From Acidobacteriota bacterium (GTDB taxonomy: Bacteria; Acidobacteriota; Blastocatellia; Pyrinomonadales; Pyrinomonadaceae): a stretch of DNA of 14,962 nucleotides. Below, piece by piece: positions 1 through 6,967 of this stretch (positions are counted from its first letter, which is position 1; the number at the start of each line of letters is the position of its first letter). The position numbers and the translations under genes were made by a program. The notes below the pieces were generated by a model. That model saw only the letters and a program-made list of their open reading frames with translations. It was not told the DNA's origin and ran no database searches. The DNA is taken from the NCBI GenBank assembly GCA_023415725.1, contig JAEZJR010000176.1, forward strand, positions 1-14,962, written 5' to 3'.

Positions 1-31
1 TCGACCACAAGCTTGAAATGTCGTTTGGAAA

Positions 32-652
32 CTAGATCCCGGTGAAGCCGCGTTCGATGAAGATCTGACGCATCATCTCGCGTGCACGGAATAGGCGGTT
101 CTTGACCGTTCCCAGCGGCAGGCCCGTTACCTCGGCGATCTCATCGTAGCTGAGATCCTGTCCGTGACGGAGCGTGATCAGGTCGCGGTACGCTGTGGGG
201 AGGCACTTGACCACACTGTTGATCTCCACCCGCCATTCGCTCCGCTCGCGGTCCTGCTCCGGGGAAGGGCCCGGACTTTCAAGCTGGAGTTGATACGTAC
301 CGTCGCTCGCTTCGGTTTCGAGACTTTGACCGGTTACGGAATTTCTTCGGATGTGATCGATCGCCGCGTTATGGGCGATGCGGTAGAGCCAGGTGGAGAA
401 TTTATATTCGGAGCTGTAGCGGGAAAGGGAGTTGTAGACCTTGATGAAGACTTCCTGCGTAACGTCCAGCGCAGAATCGTAATCGCCCAGCATACGGAAA
501 ACGTAGCTCGTGATCGGGCGCTGGTACCGCTTTACGAGTTCCTCGAATCCGTCCTCGCGGCCTGCGATGGCCTTCGAGATGAGTTCGAGATCGGAGAGAG
601 CGGTCTCTTTTAATGCTGCGGAAATTGCCATGGGTGAACGTCCGTAAACCAT
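32..652 (-). CDS. ECF-type RNA polymerase sigma factor
   Basis: This is a 206-residue sigma-70 family protein of the extracytoplasmic-function type, which directs RNA polymerase to a special promoter set. Region 2 spans about residues 32-105: it opens with DGFEELVKRYQ, carries the core-binding DVTQEVFIKVY stretch and ends in WLYRIAHNAAIDHIRR. Region 4 spans about 145-200, with LPTAYRDLITLRHGQDLSYDEIA followed in frame by the TGLPLGTVKNRLFRAR DNA-reading helix-turn-helix. The two regions are joined by an acidic, Pro/Ser-rich linker without region 3, as is usual for this class. The ATG at 652 is preceded by GGAG (657-660) at about 4 bases, so I prefer it to the in-frame ATG at 631, which lacks a clear ribosome site. 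No anti-sigma gene is visible; one could lie beyond position 1. A perfect GGAACGTTCC palindrome lies 9 bases upstream. The sigma assignment is firm, the regulon unknown. Confidence 0.93.
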   Translation of the reverse strand: MVYGRSPMAISAALKETALSDLELISKAIAGREDGFEELVKRYQRPITSYVFRMLGDYDSALDVTQEVFIKVYNSLSRYSSEYKFSTWLYRIAHNAAIDHIRRNSVTGQSLETEASDGTYQLQLESPGPSPEQDRERSEWRVEINSVVKCLPTAYRDLITLRHGQDLSYDEIAEVTGLPLGTVKNRLFRAREMMRQIFIERGFTGI

Positions 653-660
653 TGTTCTCC

Positions 661-670
661 GGAACGTTCC
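661..670. promoter_or_regulatory. Perfect 10-bp palindrome GGAACGTTCC upstream of the sigma gene
   Basis: GGAACGTTCC is its own reverse complement and lies just upstream of the ribosome site of the sigma gene. A near-identical GGAACATTCC (minus strand) occurs within the candidate control region in front of the secretin operon. GGAAC is the core of the -35 element of RpoE-like promoters, so this could be an autoregulatory site or a repressor operator. It is very close to the ATG at 652; used as a -35 element it would fit better with translation from the ATG at 631. Function is inferred. Confidence 0.3.
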
Positions 671-709
671 CGACTTGCAAGCACTTTTGAGTAAAGAAAC
701 GTAAAGCTT

Positions 710-736
710 AACGGCTCGTCACAAGTACGAGCCGTT
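710..736 (-). terminator. Stem-loop after the pilin/secretin operon, likely terminator
   Basis: A perfect 10-bp inverted repeat (AACGGCTCGT at 710-719, ACGAGCCGTT at 727-736) with a 7-base loop lies 31 bases after the stop of the PilM-like gene. On the minus strand it is followed by TTAAGCTTTACGTTTCTTT, which is T-rich but not a clean T-run. It would separate the secretin operon from the sigma gene. It could also act in the leader of the sigma gene. Confidence 0.6.
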
Positions 737-767
737 TCATCCCAAAACCTCTAAAAATAGGTGAATT

Positions 768-1697
768 TTATCGATATCCGAGTGCGGCGAGGCCCGCAGG
801 GGCCGCAAGATCGTCGAAGCTGAGGCTGCCGATCGGGACGCTCAGGCCCACGTCGTCGGACCGCAAAACGGTGAGTGCGTGACCAAATGCCTCCGCCGAG
901 ATCGAGCGGATCTTCTCCGGAACGAGGTCGCGACCGACGAGAAGCAAACGGCCGAGCATGTTCCCTTCCCCGCGGTTCGTGAAGCGGTCGTTGTAGAACA
1001 TAAGGAGCCGATAGATCTCATCGTCGATCTCCGCCGGGCCGCAGGTGACGGAACGCACCACGTTCGGCTCGCCGCGGCGAAGAAGGATTGCCGTGAACCC
1101 ATCCGCCTGAGAACTGATCAAAAGCGAATCCATCGTATCGCCCGTGAGCCATCTCGATTCGGCGACGACGCGCGGCAGGATCAGCCCGGCCTTCCAGCCG
1201 AACTGCTCGAAGATCGTCTCGTACTCGTCGATGACCGAAAGCTTGATCGCCGTAGCAAAATACCGGAGCTTCCCGTCTCGGTCATTCGATACCGGGTACT
1301 TCGTGATCCGAAGCTCACCCGCCGGAGCTCCGAAGCTTTGTTCGGCCTTCCATTCGATGATCTCCTCGATCTGCGACTTGTTGGAATTGTCATTGTCGAT
1401 GGTCAGAATCGCCGAACGCGCGGTATTGCTTGGCAGGGCGACCGACCATCGTTTATTGCCGAGAAGCCCGGCCGTTTCCGCCGCCTCCTGCAGCAGCACG
1501 CGAAATTCCTGGGGCGACGAGATGTTCCGCTCCGTGAAGCTCGGGTTGAGCAGATTCTTCGGCAGGGCTATCGTCGCTGCCCGGTCTATGCCGTAAGCTC
1601 CGCGCCCCTCGCGACGCAGCCTGACGGCCGATATCGCGTTGTGCTCGATGCCGAGAGCGGCGTTCGGGTATCTGGGTGTAGTAAGAAAATCCAGCAT
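768..1697 (-). CDS. PilM-like actin-fold protein of a type IV pilus / type II secretion system
   Basis: The 309-residue protein looks like PilM, the cytoplasmic actin-like ATPase that in type IV pili binds the N-terminus of PilN and links the inner-membrane platform to the secretin. The N-terminus (ALGIEHNAISAVRL, about residues 14-27) matches the first beta-hairpin of PilM. The middle part (about 105-185) has the typical run IEEIIEWKAEQSFGAP, then a YFATAIK strand and an EQFGWKAGLILPRV segment. The phosphate-binding signature of the family (LGID followed by G-S-S) is absent, being EHNAIS here, so nucleotide binding is doubtful. At 309 residues it is somewhat shorter than the usual 350. It is the last gene of the operon, 12 bases after the pseudopilin, and has no clear Shine-Dalgarno. 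PilN and PilO, normally next to pilM, are not in the window. The family call rests on fold-level pattern recognition, so it is moderately sure. Confidence 0.7.
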   Translation of the reverse strand: MLDFLTTPRYPNAALGIEHNAISAVRLRREGRGAYGIDRAATIALPKNLLNPSFTERNISSPQEFRVLLQEAAETAGLLGNKRWSVALPSNTARSAILTIDNDNSNKSQIEEIIEWKAEQSFGAPAGELRITKYPVSNDRDGKLRYFATAIKLSVIDEYETIFEQFGWKAGLILPRVVAESRWLTGDTMDSLLISSQADGFTAILLRRGEPNVVRSVTCGPAEIDDEIYRLLMFYNDRFTNRGEGNMLGRLLLVGRDLVPEKIRSISAEAFGHALTVLRSDDVGLSVPIGSLSFDDLAAPAGLAALGYR

Positions 1698-1709
1698 TTT
1701 TAGTGGGAT

Positions 1710-2153
1710 CTAGTATTCGTCGTAACGTGTTCCGCTGCTGTCGGTGCCATCGGAAATGCTCTTAACATCCTTCAGCACCTCTCCTGCGTCAGGGTTGAGC
1801 GGGTCTTCGCCCATCACTTCCTTCCATTCGGTCTTGTCTTCGATCGGGTCGACCGGCATCTCTCGAAGATACTTCCCTTCCACAAGGTCGTTCAGCGACT
1901 GCGGGTATTTGCCCTTGTCGGATGCGTACTGGTCTATCGCCTTCCGCATCTGCCAAAGGTTCTCCTTCAGGACGGTCTCCTTCGCGTGCTGAACGCTCCG
2001 CTGATAGGTTGGCAATGCGACCGAGAGCAGGATGACCAGGATGAACATGGCGATCATCAGCTCAAGCAGCGAAAAGCCCTTCTGACTGCGGACCCCAGCG
2101 CCACGCTGGCCGTTAGCCGCCCAAGCTTGTGATTTATTGATCAAGTCGAACAT
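1710..2153 (-). CDS. GspG-like pseudopilin (prepilin with type IV leader), second of a tandem pair
   Basis: This is a type II secretion / type IV pilin-like subunit, inserted in the inner membrane and processed by prepilin peptidase. With the ATG at 2153 it has 147 residues. The cleavage motif is QKG/FSLLELM, with Phe at mature +1 and the essential Glu at +5, followed by a hydrophobic helix ending near ALPTY. The globular part resembles GspG: YPQSLNDLVEGKYLREMPVDP, then a C-terminal KSISDGTDSSGTRYDEY that may form the calcium loop. An in-frame GTG at 2204, overlapping the end of the preceding pseudopilin gene, would add 17 residues. I prefer 2153 because the extra stretch is almost wholly a 7-bp tandem repeat (2156-2190), although the GTG has GAGAAG just upstream. 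The leader is long with either start. Similarity to the preceding gene suggests a tandem duplication. Confidence 0.88.
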   Translation of the reverse strand: MFDLINKSQAWAANGQRGAGVRSQKGFSLLELMIAMFILVILLSVALPTYQRSVQHAKETVLKENLWQMRKAIDQYASDKGKYPQSLNDLVEGKYLREMPVDPIEDKTEWKEVMGEDPLNPDAGEVLKDVKSISDGTDSSGTRYDEY

Positions 2154-2155
2154 TC

Positions 2156-2190
2156 GCAAATCCAAAATCCGCAATCCCAGATCCAAAATC
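2156..2190 (-). repeat. Degenerate 7-bp tandem repeat (five units, GATTTTG type)
   Basis: Read on the minus strand the stretch divides into GATTTTG, GATCTGG, GATTGCG, GATTTTG and GATTTGC. It starts just after the stop codon of the first pseudopilin (2194) and ends just before the preferred ATG of the second (2153). If the GTG at 2204 were used it would encode ILDLGLRILDL. Another heptad array of different sequence lies at 8284-8318. The origin is unknown; slippage or a dispersed repeat are possible. Confidence 0.6.
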
Positions 2191-2193
2191 GAT

Positions 2194-2850
2194 CTACCAG
2201 TCACTATACTTCTCGCCGTTCAGAGCTTCCCCATCAGAGGCCGACCGGACATCGAAGACATTGACGTCGTCCCAACTATCCTCATCCTTCGATTGGTACG
2301 AGGAGCGAAGCTTCCAGTCCGCTTCGCCAGTCATCGGGTCGACCGGAAGTTCACGAAGGTAGACCTTCTTTATCTCCTCGGTCTCGTTCATCTCCGTCGC
2401 CTGTGTCGAGCTGTCGTTTATGCCGCTCCCGCCGATCAGGTTGATACCGCGTTGACGGACCTTAACGCCGTCGACCAGTGTCTGCAGATCGGGCGGGTAA
2501 CGGTCGATATTCTCCGTGTCGAAGATCGTGCAGTCGTCGATCACGACCCGGCTCCGCGGATCAGCCATTGCGTCACCGCCGCGGACGGTCGGATTTCCGG
2601 ACCTTATCGCACCCTGAGGGCATGCTCCAACAGTATCTCGCTTGAATTCGTCGATCGCGTTGCGGATCATCCGGAGCGACTCGCGCAGCCGCAGCTCCTT
2701 CTGCCGTTTGATGGCGTTCTGCGACAGCGGGATGGTCCCGACCACGAGCACTGCCAGCACGGCCAGCGTCACGACCAGTTCGAATAAAGTGAAGCCCGAC
2801 GCAACTGCCGTCGAGCCTCGCTTTTTCAAGATAGTTAACACGTTCCTCAT
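2194..2850 (-). CDS. GspG-like pseudopilin (prepilin with type IV leader), first of a tandem pair
   Basis: A 218-residue prepilin-like protein. The leader of 19 residues is basic (KKR at 9-11) and ends in the prepilin peptidase site ASG/FTLFELVV, with Phe20 as mature +1 and Glu24 at +5; a hydrophobic helix follows to about residue 42. The globular domain contains an insertion of about 40 residues with Cys77 and Cys107, which could form a disulfide, then YPPDLQTLVDG, YLRELPVDPMTGEADW and a C-terminal SDGEALNGEKYSDW. The last three segments are GspG-like and recur in the next gene. The ATG shares its A with the TGA of the secretin gene (TGATG at 2848-2852), so translation is probably coupled. 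The likely role is a subunit of the periplasmic pseudopilus or pilus that works with the secretin encoded just upstream. Confidence 0.9.
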   Translation of the reverse strand: MRNVLTILKKRGSTAVASGFTLFELVVTLAVLAVLVVGTIPLSQNAIKRQKELRLRESLRMIRNAIDEFKRDTVGACPQGAIRSGNPTVRGGDAMADPRSRVVIDDCTIFDTENIDRYPPDLQTLVDGVKVRQRGINLIGGSGINDSSTQATEMNETEEIKKVYLRELPVDPMTGEADWKLRSSYQSKDEDSWDDVNVFDVRSASDGEALNGEKYSDW

Positions 2851-5312
2851 CAGAACTTGAGTGCGAAGTTCTTCCCGTCACCGGTGAGGAAGTTCATCGC
2901 GTCCTTTTCGACCTCGAGGACCGGCTTCCCGCCCGCGAGAGCTTCGATCTCGACGTACGCCAGGATCCCGAAGGTACCCGGAGCCACGCCATCCTTAAGC
3001 GAGAGCGAAACGAACATCTTGCCGCCCTGGTTCAGGAACGGAGCGGCCGCGGCGTTCGCCATCGTACCGCCGAACACGTCACCGTAGGTGACCGACCGCA
3101 CGGCCAACTTCGACGGATCGAACTTCAGCCCGAGCACCGCCGAGCGGAACGCGGTTGAGCTTTTCACCATTACCGGGACCAGGGTCTTTTCGCCGACCTT
3201 CATCTCCTTAAGGAAACCCGGCAGGCTGATCTCGGCCGAAGCGTTGGCCGCTGTCGATCCCTTGGCAGCGTCTACCGATTCGACGGGCAGCGTCTTCGTC
3301 TGCGGTTGATCTTGCACCGAGGTATCGGACGTCTGCTTGATGTTCAGGTCCTTTGCGCTCGTGTCGATCGGCTTCAGGTTCAACTGAGCCTCGGGAGCGG
3401 AGGTGGCCGGGGCATCTGTCTTCGCCACGGCACCATTCGGGGCCGCACCGCGGACATAAGCCGGATCAGACGGTTGGTCGGGAAGCTGAACGTCCGCGTT
3501 GGTTGGATTGCGACGAGCCAATGCGAGCTGTTCGCCGCGTTCCTCTTCGATCACCATCGCCTCGAGCGAACCAGTCGTCGGCACGCCCATCGCACCCGTC
3601 GGACGCTCGATAAGGTCGTCCGGAGTGATGGCAGGGGCTCTTATCACCTTCGGTGTGACCGCGATGACGATATCCACCTGGCGATTATCACGGGTCGGAG
3701 CCGTGAACAACCGGCCGAGGATCGGGATGAGCCCAAGAAGCGGAAGGCCCTGACGGCCTCGGCTTTCGACGTCCTGTGCGACGCTCGCGAGCAGCAGTGT
3801 TTTATTGTTCTGGACCCTTGCGGTTCCCTTGATCGTGCGTTCGGAGAAAACCGGGTTGTTATCAGTTCCACCGGCAACAACGTCCTTCGATTCGATCTCC
3901 ATCGCGACCTGAACGTCCTGGTTCGGGAATACGATAGGTTTGAATTTCAGCGTCAGACCGACCTGCTCGTAGTTGATCACGTCGGAAACGACACCGTTGT
4001 TCGAAGTGTTCGCCGCGGTAACGAACTGGGCCGTGCGAACCGGAACTCGCTGTCCTATGCGGGCCGACGAATCTTCGTTATTGAATGCGTGTATCTGGGT
4101 GGAGGCAAGCAGCTTCGTGTTGCCTTTGCTCTGGAAAGCCGTCAGATTGGCCGCCGGCAGCACGATTCCCGCGCCGAAGGCTCCGGGGATCACCGCGGTC
4201 GCCGCACGCCCGAGCGTACCGAAAAGTTCGTTGCCGCCGAGCCCGACCACACCCGGGGTGGTACCTCCAAGGTTGGTCAACTGGGCCTCGCTGCCGATCT
4301 GGTTACCCAATTTCAGCAGGTCCGACTTCGAAACCTCGTAGATCGCGACGTCCATCACGACCTCGGCACGGTCCTTGTCGAGCGAATTGATCAGTTTCTC
4401 GAAGAGAGCAATGTTCTCCGCCGTGTCCCTGATCGTCAGGCTGTTCGTCGAAGCGTCCTCCACCACGATCGTCTGCGTACGTCCCGGCTGTGCGGGTATC
4501 GCCGTCTGGATGATCGTCTTCACGTCCTTCGGGTTGGCATTCGAAAGATAGAACGTGCGGAGCACCAACTGCTGGAAATTCGTCCGGCGTTGGTTCGATG
4601 CTACGAGGATCGTCCTCGGGCCCACCCGCTGGAAGAACAGGCTCTCCTGCAGAAAGATGTAGTCGAGTGCCTTAGCGGCCGTCACGTTCTTCAGCTCGAT
4701 GCTGACCTTTCGGCCTGTAAGGCGGGAATCCGTATCGAAAAGGACGTTCAGGTCGAGATCGCGGGCGAGTTCCTTGATGATGTAGGTCAGGTCAACGCCC
4801 CCCGGGAACGGAAGGTCGCGAAGCTTTTCAAGCCGCTGCGGCAGTTTCGCTCCGTCCGGCAGGGCGGGATAGCCTGTCTGGACGAGCTTTACATCCTTGG
4901 TGCTCGCGTCAGGATTGGCTCCTTTATTGATGTCCTCCTGCAGCCGGACCATCCTGGCCATCTCCGATTTTGCCAGTTCGTTCACCGGGTCGAATGAGTA
5001 AGCCTTCCGGAACGCAAGGTAAGCACCCTGGTAGTCTTTCTGTTCGGCCAGGCTCGCCCCGCGCTTCATATACATCTGCGAAGCGTTAAACATCGCGCGC
5101 TGGAGGTGCAGTCGGTATTCCGGATTTTTCGGATTCTCCGTGACCGCCTGGGCGAAAGCCTCAGCGGCCTTATCCCATTCCTCTGCCACCTCGTGCTTCA
5201 TGCCTTGTTTGAAGAACTTCTTCCCATCACCGAGGGCCAGGCCTGCGGTCGGGGAGATAAGGCAGATGAGAAAAACAAACGAGATGACGCGCGTAAAGAT
5301 CGGTCTCTTCAT
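2850..5312 (-). CDS. Outer-membrane secretin with TPR, STN and C-terminal cohesin-like domain
   Basis: The 820-residue protein would form the gated outer-membrane channel of a type II secretion or type IV pilus system. Residues 1-26 are a signal peptide (MKRPIFTRVI, hydrophobic core, cleavage after GLA). TPR-like helices span about 29-115. An STN domain covers about 165-240 (GGVDLTYIIKELARDLDLNV) and an N1-type domain about 244-312 (FYLSNANPKDVKTII, VVEDASTNSLTIRDT). The secretin core runs about 315-560 and ends in GLPLLGLIPILGRLF and VDIVIAVTPKVIR. After a polar, Pro/Ala/Thr-rich linker, residues about 692-820 form a cohesin-like beta-sandwich (VPVMVKSSTAFRSAVLGLKFDPSKL). I start at the ATG at 5312 because it places the signal peptide at the N-terminus; a TTG at 5384 would add 24 residues of non-signal sequence. 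No strong ribosome site precedes it. It is the first gene of the four-gene operon. Confidence 0.93.
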   Translation of the reverse strand: MKRPIFTRVISFVFLICLISPTAGLALGDGKKFFKQGMKHEVAEEWDKAAEAFAQAVTENPKNPEYRLHLQRAMFNASQMYMKRGASLAEQKDYQGAYLAFRKAYSFDPVNELAKSEMARMVRLQEDINKGANPDASTKDVKLVQTGYPALPDGAKLPQRLEKLRDLPFPGGVDLTYIIKELARDLDLNVLFDTDSRLTGRKVSIELKNVTAAKALDYIFLQESLFFQRVGPRTILVASNQRRTNFQQLVLRTFYLSNANPKDVKTIIQTAIPAQPGRTQTIVVEDASTNSLTIRDTAENIALFEKLINSLDKDRAEVVMDVAIYEVSKSDLLKLGNQIGSEAQLTNLGGTTPGVVGLGGNELFGTLGRAATAVIPGAFGAGIVLPAANLTAFQSKGNTKLLASTQIHAFNNEDSSARIGQRVPVRTAQFVTAANTSNNGVVSDVINYEQVGLTLKFKPIVFPNQDVQVAMEIESKDVVAGGTDNNPVFSERTIKGTARVQNNKTLLLASVAQDVESRGRQGLPLLGLIPILGRLFTAPTRDNRQVDIVIAVTPKVIRAPAITPDDLIERPTGAMGVPTTGSLEAMVIEEERGEQLALARRNPTNADVQLPDQPSDPAYVRGAAPNGAVAKTDAPATSAPEAQLNLKPIDTSAKDLNIKQTSDTSVQDQPQTKTLPVESVDAAKGSTAANASAEISLPGFLKEMKVGEKTLVPVMVKSSTAFRSAVLGLKFDPSKLAVRSVTYGDVFGGTMANAAAAPFLNQGGKMFVSLSLKDGVAPGTFGILAYVEIEALAGGKPVLEVEKDAMNFLTGDGKNFALKF

Positions 5313-5674
5313 ATTTTTAATGCGGCTTTCGGAGAGTGAGCCAAAGGCCCGTTCACGGAATGTTCCACGAACAGGCGAAAACAAAGTTCCAAAAAAGTGT
5401 CATCTATCTGCCCGGACGGGCCGTAGAATCGCTCCCGCAATTCTCGTCCCAAAATGCGAAAAAATCAAGCATTTATTACGAATTCTCCGCCGAATATTGT
5501 TGGCTTCCGAGGGTGCAGATAGATTCAGGGCTCACACGCTCTGCAATCCGATGAATGTTGAAGAATAAACGGTTGCCGCAATTTCGCAAAAGGAAGGTAT
5601 GGAAGTTCGATCGATTGCTTGGGACCGGAAAGACGATCTCAAGCGATCGAGACTAGCGTCTGTCTGTAAAACGT
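5313..5674. other. Intergenic region between cinA and the secretin operon
   Basis: This 362-base gap contains no credible gene. Short open frames on both strands show no family signature and are out of frame with neighbours. It is less GC-rich than the flanking genes (for example around 5455-5510). Visible structure: GGAAC elements and a 22-bp imperfect palindrome near the secretin end (5351-5390); a small GCCCG-GA-CGGGC palindrome at 5410-5421; and a stem of 9 out of 10 paired bases with a 20-base loop (5611-5620 with 5641-5650). The stem lies 24 bases after the cinA stop and could be a weak terminator, though no T-run follows. The gap most likely holds the secretin operon promoter. Confidence 0.6.
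5351..5390 (-). promoter_or_regulatory. Candidate ECF-type promoter and nested palindrome of the secretin operon
   Basis: On the minus strand GGAACTT (5384-5390) matches the -35 consensus of RpoE-like ECF sigma factors. After 15 bases comes GTGGAA (5363-5368), a partial match to a -10. This would place the start point about 44 bases before the ATG at 5312. A 22-bp imperfect palindrome (5351-5372, 8 of 10 pairs, centre CA) overlaps the -10 and contains GGAACATTCC, which differs by one base from the palindrome in front of the sigma gene. Direct regulation of the operon by that sigma factor is inferred. Confidence 0.35.
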
Positions 5675-6931
5675 TTAGCCTGAGCCCCTTACGGACTTGA
5701 TCATCTGCCGGCGAAGATAGTCGAGTGCCGCCTGGCTGGCACGCCACCTGATGAGTTCCCTGTCTCCTGGGAATACGAACTGCATCGATCGAGTGCCTGA
5801 GACGTCAGCGTATCCGATAAAAACTGTCCCGACCGGCTTTTCTTCGCTCCCGCCTCCGGGGCCCGCTATTCCGGTGACCGAGACCGCGAGATCTGTCCCT
5901 GCACGTTCACGCATCCCCTTCGCCATTTCCTCGGCGGTTTGCGAGCTTACTGCTCCGTTTGCCTGGATCGTGACTCCTGAGACTCCCAACGTCCGCACCT
6001 TTGCGTCGTTCGAATAAGTGACCGCTCCTTCCATGAAATAAGCCGAAGAGCCCGGAACCTCGGTCAACCTCATCGCGATAAGGCCTCCCGTGCAGCTTTC
6101 GGCTACAGCGAGCGTCTTCCCGGACCAATTCAGCATGTTCCCGACGATCTCTTCCATCGTCTCCCCGTTCAACGCGAAAACAGCAGGCCCGAGCGCGTCA
6201 GCGATCTTATTAGCCAGCTCATCAAGCACTGCATCGCCCTTTTCGGCCGATTCGGTCCTGATATTGAGGTGTATCTCGATCTCGACTCGGCTGAACAGGA
6301 TCGAGGTTTGGACATCGGGATAGGACCGATAGATCGGAGCGATCGCTTCGTCCACCGCCGACTCGCCCATCCCCGAAACCCGGAGGATCCGCCGACGCAC
6401 AAGAACGCCACCTGCCGCTTCCTTCAGCTCCGGCAGTACGAAATTCTCAAACATCGGCCGCATCTCGCGGGGCGGCCCTGGCAGTACTGCAAGGAATTTA
6501 CCTTCGAGCGGCAAAAGCATCCCGACCGCCGAGCCGTTCGGATTCGGCAGGACCTCTGCCCCGTCGATCACGAATGCTTGCCGCCTGTTGATCTCCGGCA
6601 TGTCCCGTCCCCAGCGCCTGAACCGCTCACGAAGGTCGGCCTCGAGTTCGTCGCGGTAAACAAGCTCACGACCGACAGCTCGGGCTGAAACCTGCCGCGT
6701 TACATCATCCTCCGTCGGCCCTAGCCCACCGGTAGTGATAACCAGGTCCGACCGCTTCAGAGCATCTTTGATCGTTTCCTCGAGGCGAGCCTCGTCGTCG
6801 CCGACGATCGTCTTCAGCATCACTTCGATGCCGGTCTCATTAAGCTTGCCCGTCAGCCAAAGGCTGTTCGTATCCGTCCGATCGGGCGTCAACATCTCCG
6901 ACCCGACCGCAATTATTTCTGCTGAGAGCAT
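5675..6931 (-). CDS. cinA: CinA-family protein (MoCF-like domain plus NMN deamidase domain)
   Basis: This 418-residue protein has the full two-domain CinA architecture and normal length. The N-terminal COG1058 domain (about 1-170), related to molybdopterin-binding MoaB/MogA folds and described as a pyrophosphatase domain, carries TTGGLGPTEDD at 66-76 and PGPPREM near 151. A middle alpha/beta part covers about 180-255. The C-terminal PncC-like domain (about 260-412) carries AESCTGG at 277-283 and TGIAGPGGG from 353. In studied bacteria this domain deamidates nicotinamide mononucleotide to nicotinic acid mononucleotide in pyridine nucleotide salvage. The start is ATG at 6931; the bases before it show no Shine-Dalgarno. 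It lies 36 bases downstream of the cruF-idi gene on the same strand and is probably co-transcribed, though no functional link to carotenoids is known to me. Confidence 0.95.
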   Translation of the reverse strand: MLSAEIIAVGSEMLTPDRTDTNSLWLTGKLNETGIEVMLKTIVGDDEARLEETIKDALKRSDLVITTGGLGPTEDDVTRQVSARAVGRELVYRDELEADLRERFRRWGRDMPEINRRQAFVIDGAEVLPNPNGSAVGMLLPLEGKFLAVLPGPPREMRPMFENFVLPELKEAAGGVLVRRRILRVSGMGESAVDEAIAPIYRSYPDVQTSILFSRVEIEIHLNIRTESAEKGDAVLDELANKIADALGPAVFALNGETMEEIVGNMLNWSGKTLAVAESCTGGLIAMRLTEVPGSSAYFMEGAVTYSNDAKVRTLGVSGVTIQANGAVSSQTAEEMAKGMRERAGTDLAVSVTGIAGPGGGSEEKPVGTVFIGYADVSGTRSMQFVFPGDRELIRWRASQAALDYLRRQMIKSVRGSG

Positions 6932-6967
6932 ATTAAAAAGGTGAAAAAGTGGAAGGTCTCGCCGGAG

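Noticed and set aside
1..31. Possible start of an anti-sigma gene downstream of the sigma factor
   Set aside because: Only 31 bases remain, with no convincing start codon plus ribosome site.
879..1703. 274-residue plus-strand frame opposite the PilM-like gene
   Set aside because: Composition is that of an antisense shadow and there is no ribosome site or recognisable domain.
3306..4997. 563-residue open frame on the plus strand opposite the secretin gene
   Set aside because: Its translation is rich in Arg, His and Asp with no family pattern, and it mirrors a strong coding gene. Long antisense frames are expected from GC-rich codon use.
5336..5568. Short plus-strand frames in the secretin upstream gap
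   Set aside because: They have no ribosome sites, no similarity I can recognise, and overlap the probable promoter; treated as noncoding.
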